Part shown: piece after piece, positions 54,690 through 64,000 of the stretch | How the letters are laid out: each line of letters opens with the position of its first letter | Numbering within the stretch: the stretch's first letter is position 1 | Source of the DNA: Dipteris shenzhenensis | Taxonomy: Eukaryota; Polypodiophyta; Polypodiopsida; Gleicheniales | NCBI GenBank assembly: GCA_047967505.1 | Contig: CM106539.1 | Strand: one strand, 5' to 3' | DNA: 64,000 bases | Position numbers and translations under genes: made by a program | Notes under the pieces: generated by a model | Databases searched by the model: none | Told to the model about the DNA's origin: nothing | The model's input: the letters and a program-made list of their open reading frames with translations, nothing else

Positions 54690-55790
54690 CCAGTTGAACT
54701 AGACCAAAGAGCATGTTAGGTGCTGTGCTTAGGTTGAAGTGTATCATAGGGAATGATGCCTATGGCAAGGCCATAAATACCTTCACACAACAGTCAAAAA
54801 ACATTTTGTTTGCACAACTGATGCACTTCTTCAAGGTAGTGGAGGTATGGTCAACATCAAGCTTTATCTATCGAGGCAATGCATTCAACCTCTGTCTCAA
54901 TGTCTACTCTCATCTATCGAACTTGAAGATAAGACATGGTTGCCTAATGATGGATCATCTAAATAAGATGATAACTATGTGAAACAAATTTATGGAAATT
55001 GGGTCTCATTTGTAGGCATCAGTCATGAGAAATAGTGTTGACACTTGTGTTTTATGGTATGCAAAGAAAGTTGTGGAAGCTTACCATTGGAGAGTTGCCT
55101 CAATGAGCTAAAATTTTTTTCTAAACTAGGGAACTATGCCTGTGATTAACGAATGGCAAGGCTATTAATTATTTCAAACAACATGGTCAACAAATATTAG
55201 TTTGCACAAGTGATGCTTTTGTCTAGGTAGCCTAGGTATTGACATAGTTAAGCTCAATCTGTGCTCCAAGACCTATGACCTGTCTCAATCTCAAATCCCA
55301 CTATCCAACTAGAAGATTAGACGTGTGCCATAGTGATATATCATCTCAATAAGATGACCGTTTTGTGTGATAGATGGATTGAAATTGGCTTTAAGACTAA
55401 TTTGAAGGTCTCTATATACCCAAAATTGCTAGAGGCACATCAATGAAGTTTGATGAGTTGATTAATCTATTGATCAAAGAAGAGGATTAATGACAAGAAT
55501 CAATGGAAAACTATGTTAATGGTGTACTAGTGTCGAAGATTTGTAGCACACACTTCAAAGACAAGAAGCATCTACAAGGAGTGCACAACGAAGTGGCTCT
55601 ATGTCCAAGTCCATATAGAATAAGTGGAATCAAGGATAGCAACATCCTCAATCTACTGCAAAGCAAAAGCAACCAACAAGAAGTAAGGTGAAATGCTACA
55701 ATTGAGGCAAGTTAGGCCACATTGTCAAAGATTGCCATAGCAGCCGTCGTAAGAATGTTGGATATGCATTAGAAGGGTAGACAAAGGGGA
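54690..55790 (+). pseudogene. Copia Gag remnant with internal duplication
   Basis: Plus-strand fragments: LNKMTVLCDRWIEIGF (55340-55400), DELINLLIKEED and MTRING (about 55455-55510), then VKCYN, a stop, GKLGHIVKDCHS (55688-55730). The last is a CCHC knuckle whose second Cys is TGA. A segment of about 250 bp (54759-55012) recurs diverged at 55161-55403. Many stops. Confidence 0.6.
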
Positions 55791-56079
55791 CATGTCTCAT
55801 AAGATATGTTGTGTAGTGGACCTAGGATCCATAGGGTGAAAAAGACAATACAGGGTCAGGATATGTCAGTTCTAGACTATGCACAACCCTTCTAGTAAAA
55901 GCGTAATCGTTTTGATCGGGGATGAGATGCCAGACATGGTTCACGGACATCTCATCCCGGAATGGAATCGGGATGTACATCCCCCCGTAGTGATGGGCCA
56001 ATCGTCCCTTTGATCCATGATAAGAGAGATTTAGATAGTGGCTCTAAGTGCATTGCAACATTTTTGGTTGAAGACCCTT
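55791..56079 (+). other. Short palindromes between Gag and Pol remnants
   Basis: GGGATGAGATG (about 55918) pairs with CATCTCATCCC (55948-55958), and GGGATGTACATCCC (55970-55983) is a perfect 14-bp palindrome. No coding sequence is seen here. Confidence 0.5.
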
Positions 56080-56860
56080 ACTCCAAGCAATGACATACCC
56101 GGGTGACAACAATCCACTACCAATTAAGGGAATTGGTGACATTCCAATTTAGTTGCCTAATAAGTAGATCAAATTACTATGTGATGTGTTGTTTGTGACT
56201 AGACTAGCAATGAATCTCTTATTTGTTTTGTATTGTGCTGGTTAGAAGGTTAAAATTTCACTTTGCAGATAAGAAAAGTAGTCTAAAAAGGGATCATTGG
56301 GCACATGATCAAAGATGACATACTATATACATTAACAAAATGGTTCAACTATCTTCACTTTAGAGCCACATAGTTGTTTCAACTACCAAATAGTGGGATA
56401 TGTGCGAAGGATGCCTCATGAAATGTAACATCAAGAACCACAAGGGCAAAATAACCTTCAGAATTGGTGCATAGTAATGTTGGAAGTCCTCTGACAGCTG
56501 CACAATCATTTGCAGGTAGCAAGTATTTATCCACTTTTATAAATGATGCTACTAAAAGAATCATTTGAAAGTTTCAAGAATTCAAGATAAGCAAAGAACT
56601 TAGTCTAATCATAAAATCAAATGCCTTGGATCCAACAATGGGAGAGAATATACCTTAGTGTCATGCATTGGGTTTGGGCTTTGTAAGTCGATGATGTGGC
56701 AAAATGAAAGAATTGCACCCATAGATGAGAGTGCGAGAAGTGCATGCAAACCAAGGACATGTCCGGTAAGTCTTGGGCAAAAGTGATATGCACAATGGTG
56801 CACTTGATCAATCAATCACCCACTAGCTCGTAATTGATGTAACATTAGAGGAAGCATAAT
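56080..56860 (+). pseudogene. Copia protease-integrase remnant
   Basis: GIGDIPI and IKLLCDVLFVTRLAMNLL (56120-56215) mark the end of protease and the pre-integrase start. VGYVRRMPHEM lies in the GHL..L region. GSKYLSTFINDATKRII with KFQEFKISKELS (56515-56605) is the integrase core. CMQTKDMSGKSWAKVICTMV and HLINQSPTS (56735-56820) are its C-terminal side. It continues the Gag remnant upstream in the same orientation, so both belong to one decayed copia element. Confidence 0.68.
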
Positions 56861-57350
56861 TGACATAACACATACTACATCATGCTAGAGGCAAACCCCT
56901 CATCGCTCGTACATGGCCTTATTGTTATCTAGGAGAACTTGCATTTTCTCTTCCTCCTACCTTAATCAAGCCCCATCAAGTACACACTAGCAAGGCCTCC
57001 CCTCTTACCTTGGCAAAGCGTTTGCCACATGCTATTGTTAGCAATATCAACTCTACTTGAATCATCAAGCCTAATTTCCAAGAAAAACTTCGGCAAGTCC
57101 CTCCAAGAAAGTAGGCATCACCATGATCCACTTATCTTAAGTCAACAATGTGTAGACATTATATGGTAATTCTATAGCCTCTCGTCCATCCTACACATAA
57201 ATTGAGATCTCTACCATTTTAACTTTGTTTTTAAATTTCAAAAAATGAAAAGTAAAGGGAAGGAGGGATATACTCTTTTCATTTGGGTTGCACACCTGGT
57301 GATGCATATAGGTATCTGGGTAAGTCCCAAGACCCATTATCACTCTACCC
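56861..57350. other. Anonymous stretch
   Basis: No recognised feature. Confidence 0.35.
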
Positions 57351-57641
57351 TCACACTAATACTAGTATTACACTTGACATTTCTTCAAAGATAAGATCCC
57401 GATTATAAAAAATCTTCTTAATTGTCAGATTGTACAACTTGGATGCCTTTCTCATCTTATATCCCATGAATATGCATACCCCATTCTTTAGTGCAAGCTT
57501 GCCACTCTTTAGTACAAGCTTGCCTCTCTTATGTTTGTGCATATGGGCACATTTTATTGAAGGAAATACTCTAATATCTCTCCCTATTGGTTTAAATCCT
57601 ATGTATGTCTCTACTACTATATTAACTTTGAGTGCATGTAA
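57351..57641 (-). pseudogene. Copia integrase C-terminal fragment, minus strand
   Basis: Reads GFKPIGRDIRVFPSIKCAHM, KRGKLVLKSGKLALKNGVCI, FMGYKMRKASKLYNLTIKKI and FYNRDLIFEE: the conserved RVFG..AH..., FIGY..., YRLYNP and R.V.F(E) blocks of copia. A short internal duplication (KLVLKS/KLALKN) is present. The fragment is cut at its upstream side by the short LTR element. Confidence 0.78.
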
Positions 57642-57646
57642 AGGTG

Positions 57647-57987
57647 TGTTGAGATATGGTGCCATGAGCACATATTAGAGGCTAAGTTATGATATAGGAA
57701 TGTATTAAAGTAGCCACCCTAGGATGTGGACTACATGATGTGAAGATGTGGATCAAGGACATCCACAAGGAGAGATGTGGATCAAAGGATCCCACAAGTA
57801 TTGACTATTCAAAAGATTCTCTCTATAAGAAGCCGATCTCTTGTGTTGCAAAAGCATAGATTTATAATGGACTCATTCATAGTTGCTCATCATCTCTTTC
57901 GTGGAGTTTCTTCTATTCTTTGAGCCTCCATAGTTCTTATGCTCATCAAGTTGCAGTAGGCTCAGCACGATCTTACATTCTTTGACA
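57647..57987 (+). repeat. 5' LTR of the non-autonomous element
   Basis: TATAAG box at 57824-57829. It has a 12-bp segment near its end (ACGATCTTACAT region) missing from the 3' LTR. About 90% identical to the partner. Confidence 0.92.
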
Positions 57988-57999
57988 TGGTATCAGAGC
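57988..57999 (+). promoter_or_regulatory. Primer-binding site TGGTATCAGAGC
   Basis: Directly follows the LTR CA end and is a perfect match to the plant copia initiator tRNA-Met site. Confidence 0.95.
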
Positions 58000-58147
58000 A
58001 TAGGTTTAGCTCTCCTAGTTTAGCTCATTAGTAGTTCACTAGGATTGCTCCCATTCCTAGATTAGTCTTAGAATGTAAGATTAGTTTTAGATCTAGAGAG
58101 TTCTCTTGAGGTTTCATTGACATTCCTTCTTAGGGAGAGAGAGAGGT

Positions 58148-58956
58148 GTGGTCGTCCTTGCTTCCTTGCCAGCAGGGAATAAGGGTGCAATAAGAGCCAA
58201 CGTGCTCACACTAGCTGAAGGCCAATTCCGAGTGCAGATACCCTCCCAAGAGCCTTTGATCATTGGCCATTGCTGGCTCACGCAAGACGCTCACACCAGA
58301 GCTATATATAGGTGCAAGACTCGCGGCGCATTTGCTTCTGAATTGCAGCTTCTCAGGAGACCATCACTCCTGTTAGAGTTCGTCCGGCGTCACGCTATAG
58401 TTCCCGGCTGTTATTAGAGTCCGTCGAATGGTTCCCCACCCTTCTTCATCTTCTGCTGGAAGCATCAACCAGCGGAACTCAGCTTCTCTATAGACGAGTC
58501 GTCCCACAGCACAACAAACTCGTGGCTCTCTAGGCTTCTCCACAACAGCCTCACCAGCCCATGACTCCTTCCGATGGAAGGAGTGAACGTGCCACAGCAG
58601 AGCAGCCACCTTCACCTCTGAAGCTCATCCCACAGCGTAGCCATCCATCTCTACACCCGACTTTCAGCATCAGGTACGAGCCAGTGAAGGCGGACGAACT
58701 GTGGCAGCGACCAACGCATCAACATGTGCCCTGGTGAGCTGACCTGCAGCGCCATCAGCTCAGCTGCTTAAAGTGTGAACACAGCTGAGGAACTAGCGGA
58801 GGTACTGGTGTATAAATCGTCGAGGTACCAAGGGACACCTTCGCTCCATCTCTGCAAGCCACACCATCGCCCACGGCTTTGTCGTGTCGCCATCTGATCT
58901 CTGCTAAGTCTGCTTTTCCCAAGGCTCTCAAACCTTTGAAATGGAAAAAAAAAAAA
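58148..58956 (+). other. GC-richer insert ending in a 12-A run inside the non-autonomous element
   Basis: The segment is clearly richer in G and C than its surroundings and ends with 12 A at 58945-58956. An 89-codon frame (58148-58417) has no known domain. It could be a captured cDNA or a passenger sequence. This is inferred from composition and the A-run only. Confidence 0.35.
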
Positions 58957-59599
58957 CACTCGTGGCAGATAAGGCTTTACCTTGGTTAAGTTTAGTTAAC
59001 CATCACTGGTGTAAAGGATTGGTTAGCATTGGTTAGACGGGTGTTAAGATTGAGCTTGAATCCTGGTCAGTTTTAGTAAAACCATCAGTTTGGAGGGCTA
59101 CTTAAGACTGTGCCTTGCCACATCAGCATGCACAGTCAGCAGTGCGACCCAAGCACAATCCCTTTGTAAGCACACGCCTGCATACATCATATGAATCCCT
59201 ATGCCACATCATCAATTGCCCCTCTTCTTCACAAAAACTTCGACAAGCTATAACTTGCAATACATGAATAATTTGCACATGCTCCAAAAAGGAAAAGTGA
59301 TCATCTTTTCGAGCTCTACGTGCCTGTCGAGTCAAAATCATTGTTAGCAATTAAACATTGCCATTGAAGCAAAACAAAGCTCATGGTAAGATCTTTGCAA
59401 CAAATGGAAAAGCAACGTATGAATGCAAAAAGCATGCCAAAAGTACAAGTGCACGAGATGACCATAATACAAAGCATGGCATCCACACATAAAGTGTTAA
59501 GGCACATGGAAGAACAACGAATCATGCATTAACCTACATTAAGCAAAGAAGAGAACGCCATCGACAACATGTATTGAGAAGCAAAAACCTTTCCACCTT

Positions 59600-59791
59600 T
59601 AGCCCACATGTTTGTAAAACAAACCTGACCACCTGCAAGTAGCCATGTAAGCACTCAAGGGAGGTATTGACATGTAAAAACCACACTTGACCACCGTAAG
59701 TAGCAAGGCATGCACTAAGGGGAGGTAATGGAATGTAAACTCACATCTGACCACCTTGCGGTAGCCAATGGATCATGGCACCGAGGGGAGG
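59600..59791 (+). repeat. Three tandem copies of a 60-66-bp unit, each with a polypurine tract
   Basis: AAGGGAGG (59657-59664), AAGGGGAGG (59717-59725) and GAGGGGAGG (59783-59791) close three successive units that also share GACCACC and AGTAGC(C/A)A. Only the last adjoins the 3' LTR. Confidence 0.85.
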
Positions 59792-60120
59792 TGTTGAGAT
59801 ATGGTGCCATGAGCACATATTAGAGGCTAAGGTATGGTATAAGAATGTATTAAAGTAGCTACCCTAGGATGTGGACTACATGATGATAAGATGTGGATCA
59901 AGCACATCCATAAGGAGAGATGTGGATCAGAGGATCTCACATGTGTTGACTATTCAAAAGGTTCTCTCTATAAGAAGCCTATCTCTTGTATTGCAAAAGC
60001 ATAGATTTACAATAGACTAATTCATAGTTGCTCATCATCTCTTTCATAGAGTTTCTTCTATGCTGTGAGCCTCCATAGTTCTTATGCTCATCTAGTTGCA
60101 CTAGGCTCAACATTTTGACA
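59792..60120 (+). repeat. 3' LTR of the non-autonomous element
   Basis: TATAAG at 59969-59974. It ends TTTTGACA and is followed by the AGGTG duplication. Confidence 0.92.
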
Positions 60121-60125
60121 AGGTG

Positions 60126-61159
60126 AGCCATGGATCAAATATATGGCTATCACTATTGCTTCTATCCAAAATGATGTTGGGATTCAGTGTCACCTCCGCA
60201 CTTATGAATACCCCGAAGGACATGGGGAAGGAAGACTTGAAACAATAAGCGGATGATGAGAGCTGACATGTGAGAATATATAGAAGTGCCACATGTGTAA
60301 TATCACAAAGGGAATGGGCAAATAAAAAATGAAGACGTGGGGAGACTAGGCTATTGTTAGGCAACATCATGTTGCAATAGAACTTTTCCATGTGGATAGC
60401 TATGTGGGATACCACATGGGCTAGGGGGGGCCTACTAAGAAATAGAATACCCTACGGAATGGTCCACTTATAGCCCAAAGAAAATGGGAAGACAAGGGGA
60501 CTATATGGTCTAGAATACCATTTGGGGTCTATTAAGGGTTAGAATACCAATACAACTAGGCAAAAAATGGTTTACTTATAGGATATGGAAGATCAACAGA
60601 TAAGCGGGTATTGATCAGGTCTACAATATAGACTTGTTTAGCCTAAGTTGGCACATGAGGGATCTTGTAAATAGCCCCTTGAACCTATAGTGAAGAGCAC
60701 ATAGGCTATGCTCAAGTTGAGGGATTGCTAGGATGACACAAGTGATAGCTTGTAGGGCTTCTAGAGGTGCCAATTAGAATGGTCTGTTTGTGGGTTGTGG
60801 TGTACACTAAAGCCATACTTTTTGAAGCATATTATATATATTCTTTTGGCTATTTTATTTGTTATATATTCCTCAAATCTTGTGCTTGTGTAAATAAGTA
60901 TGCCCCTTTGAAGCTTTTGGTGTTCTTTAACAAACAATGAGGCTAAAGGAAATTCTCCATTGATTGTTTTTTCTAAAGAAATTAAGCAACAAAAAGGGCA
61001 AAGGAAAGAGAGTAGCAATATTGAATAAGCAAGTTCACTTTGCATTTCCCCTTATGAGATCTCCATTTTTCTATATGACCATTGATTATGCTCATCGAGA
61101 TTGAATTTTGATGCATGTGTTGATGTGGCATATAGAGACTTCCACGTTGAAGAAAAAAT
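60126..61159. other. Anonymous region
   Basis: No recognised gene. Minus-strand frames at 60107-60415 and 60761-61045 have no domain I know. Confidence 0.35.
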
Positions 61160-61260
61160 AGGTACACCACAAGAGTCAAACCCGCAACCCCTGCTCCACA
61201 AATCCACTGATCTTGAACAAGTCGTCTGGACAGTAGTAGAAAGGACACACACGGTGCCAC
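61160..61260 (-). mobile_element. Possible tRNA-derived SINE head
   Basis: On the minus strand GTTCAAGATCAGTGGAT (61202-61218) is a weak A box and GCGGGTTTGACTC (61173-61185) a good B-box match, spaced about as in tRNA-derived SINEs. No tail or target duplication was established. Confidence 0.3.
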
Positions 61261-64000
61261 ATGGTCCATGGGTGGTTTTTCTCACAATTTGGGGAGGATT
61301 GCTCCTTGTGAGCTTTGAGAGTTTTCAAGGGTCCATCCACTAGGCGAAAGGCCCCCCCCCCCCCCAAAAGTTAGGGACAAAAATCCGATGGAAATCACTC
61401 TCTTACATCAATATGATTTTTTAAAACCCATTTTCCTTTTCATTTGAGAAATTGTCTTTGCGTGACATGCAACGCTCATCGCCTCAACAAGATCGCCCAG
61501 GCTCTTGACTCACCAATGCGTCTTTACACGTGCACTTTGAGCTGCCTGGCCTATGCATTGCATGAAGGCCTCTACTACGATCAATACTCATTACCTTCTA
61601 GCCTCTACAATGGAGCCGATCCAATATACCCTGCTTCTTAAAGAGAGGCCACATGCACAGATGTTTGAATGTTTGGTCACATGCATGACTAAACAGGTCT
61701 GTCCTGGTGAAGTAGATCTGTATGGCGGTTTAGTTGTGAAGTGGAAGTGCCTCTTTGTGTTAGCCTCTCCTACTTTCTGTCCATCTGAACTCTGCCGCCT
61801 AAACCAGTGTGCCCTCTTCTCCTACTCTCTGCCCGTCTGAACACTGCTGCCTGAACCAGTGTGCTGTCCTCTACCAAGTCTGCCATCTGGTTCCTGGTCA
61901 ACAAGCAGCAGCTGCTACAATTGGAGGCATACAGTTGATTACATCAGTGGAGCCATCCAAACATCCATGCATGTGGCTGCACTCTTAGCTTGCATTCATC
62001 AATGGGTTGCTGCTATGTCAGTGTTACCCAACATGAAGAAGCTTTCGTTGCTGCTCACCCGTGAGCTGGTTGCATGCAGTAGGTGGTGTTTATCCCTAGC
62101 TTTTTGCTGTTGTGAACCTCTGTGTGGCACTACAGTTTGTGACCATTGACCACGAGGCTTTAACTTGCCTTAGTCCGAGTGCTTCATAGCTGTTCTACTG
62201 CATGCTATGTTACTCTCCAAGCTTACATGTGCTTTACCAAGTCTTTGGTAGGCTAGTTGCCCTTGCTAGTGTAGCCTTTGCTGGTTCCGACTTTTGGCTT
62301 TGTCAGGCCATTTGCCTCCATCTAAGACAGACTCCTTGCAACTACTTGTTGGGTTACTATGTTCTTTTCTAGAGCCTTCAGGCTGATAATGGCCTCTGTA
62401 GGACTGGCCCAAGCCCTCTTACGCTCAGTATTGCTTGTTGGGTACGCCGCGCTACTTGCTAGCCGCCTCGCCTCACCTCGCCTAATGAAGCATGTATAAA
62501 ACTAACACTAAGTCTTTGTGAAGATCTGCCACCTGCACGCTCCAAAATAACAAGGGAGATGCAATTTTTCACCCCTTCTAAAGCTCACTCCCCAAACATC
62601 AACCTCCAAGGTTAGTCTTTATCTTACAAACACAATCCTCAGGAGATCTCTAGAACTGAGTGAAAGGGAGTTAGCAGCTGCTACATGAGGAGAATGTAGA
62701 CGCAGCATGTTGATATAAAATATATCAACATTGAACACGATACAATACCTATTCACCCTAAACAAGGTTGCCCTAAGCAAATAAGGATTGCTCACACTTA
62801 CAGTTAGATACCATGCGGATTTCCTATATCCTAACTCACTCACCATATACAAACATATGCCTTTCTTTGCGGACCATACGTACATTGGCTTAAATGCGCC
62901 CCCCCAAAAAAAACACACACACACACTCTCCCACAAAAAAGAGGGGAAAAGATAACCAAGGTACAAACCATGTCAGGGTTAAGTACAAAATGGATAAAGA
63001 TCAAATCTTTTTTATTTATACGGGAACCAATGGAAACCATGAAAGCACCATTAAAATTTACTCTCCCTCTTTTGTCACAGTCGATCTTCATCACAATATT
63101 CTTTGTTAGTTTCTTACGAGTAACACAGTTCCTAGAAAGAGAGAGAACTATGATAGCAACAGAGTCTCTTAATGTTAATGGCCTAGCTCTATTATGAGAA
63201 GATAACAATGTACTTAAGATATACAATACCCAAATAAACAAACCTTGACAAAGAGAGCTGCAAAGGCACTTACATTTTGAGCTACCAAAAAGGAATTTTA
63301 CTGAATCAAAGAGTCTTCTATTAAAAGGACCAGATAATTGTCTCAGCAATTTATATGCATATGCGCATACACCCACCCACCAGCACATCCACACACATGC
63401 CCATTACATGCACAAACCTGCGCACGGACACCCACCACCCACATGTGCCCATGCCTGCACACATGCTTGCACTCAAGACGTGGGTATCTGACCAACCTGT
63501 AAACTCAGGGGGAGGCGATTGTGGGTCACATGTTTAGCTTTGGAAGGAGCTTACGCAATAGGTTTCTACCTGTAACCCAAATAGATTTCTACCTGTTCTT
63601 TTTCAAGTATCCACTGAAAGAAGAAGTGTCGTCGAATTTGACATGATGGTAGGGCAGAGACCTGCTCCTTGTAACCAGGGATTTTCGACTGTCCAAGCTT
63701 CATGCGCAGAAAAGTACAATGCCCCTCCACACAACGTATTTGCTTTGCATGTATTTTAGAACATGTCCCAGATTTCACAGCTAAAGAATCAGTCTGCACG
63801 TCTTGCTTGCCACACCTCCCCGTGTCTAAGGGAGAGATGAATGAACAAGAGTGTGAATAGCAATGTGCAGCTTGCCCTTACCTCTACAGAACTTACAGCG
63901 TGCTCATCAATTCACCCAATATCATGTAAGTGAGATGGGTTCCTGACCCCAAGTCTTAACCTCCTGTGTGACAATCTAGAGATTATGAGTGCAAAGCGTA
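61261..64000. other. Anonymous region with simple repeats
   Basis: No recognised gene. It contains a C-run at about 61350-61365, (CA)n at about 62912-62925 and CACACATGC-type repeats at 63365-63475. Open frames at 61444-62149 (+) and 62840-63394 (-) lack known motifs. Confidence 0.4.

Larger units (their letters stand above)
57647..60120 (+). mobile_element. Non-autonomous copia-like LTR element (2474 bp)
   Basis: LTRs 57647-57987 (341 bp) and 59792-60120 (329 bp) start TGTTGAGATATGG and end GACA. The PBS TGGTATCAGAGC follows at 57988 and a polypurine tract ends at 59791. The target duplication AGGTG is perfect (57642-57646, 60121-60125). The interior has no gag or pol. It would need enzymes from another copia element. 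It resembles a large TRIM or a LARD. Confidence 0.93.

Overview
The window is plant nuclear DNA from a large, repeat-rich genome. I find no intact host gene, rRNA, tRNA or CRISPR array. Almost everything recognisable is transposable-element sequence at different stages of decay, often nested. The evidence is copia and gypsy gag/pol domains, plant-type primer-binding sites (TGGTATCAGAGC), a DUF659-type hAT transposase with introns, LINE and SINE-like debris, and long AT-rich spacers. Style and size suggest a gymnosperm or another big-genome land plant; this is an inference, not a proof.

Left part (1-8.9 kb): the 3' end of a Ty3/gypsy element (polypurine tract plus LTR start), a 160-bp inverted-repeat MITE, tandem repeats, an AT-rich minisatellite, and a 3.5-kb internally deleted Ty1/copia element (5280-8813) that keeps gag, a mutated protease and RNase H.

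Centre left (8.9-24.5 kb): a 15.6-kb Ty3/gypsy element (8885-24526) bounded by 5-bp TTCAT duplications. It has 1.3-1.4-kb LTRs, a 13-bp minisatellite just upstream of each LTR TATA box, gag, protease, RT-RNase H and integrase. A further single-frame ORF of about 1,190 codons lies after integrase. Its 24 stops are almost all CAG-to-TAG or CGA-to-TGA changes.

Middle (24.5-42 kb): mostly anonymous AT-rich sequence with several local tandem duplications. It also holds a decayed minus-strand gene that looks like a DUF7869-type protein (34.3-36.2 kb), a copia 3' end, and two 250-320-bp hairpin elements. One hairpin element carries a 5'-truncated LINE insertion with a 15-bp target duplication.

Right (42-64 kb): a minus-strand copia element (about 43.1-47.6 kb) whose RNase H is fused in frame to the pre-integrase/integrase region of another copia family. 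Next is a decayed minus-strand gypsy element split inside its protease by a 4.28-kb hAT transposon (50000-54277; 8-bp ACCACAAT duplication, terminal inverted repeats, multi-exon transposase). Then come copia gag and integrase remnants and a 2.47-kb non-autonomous copia-like element (57647-60120; AGGTG duplication, TGGTATCAGAGC primer site, three tandem polypurine tracts). The last 4 kb are anonymous.

The insertions give a relative order. The hAT is younger than the gypsy it splits, the LINE is younger than the hairpin element, and the short LTR element is younger than the copia debris it interrupts.
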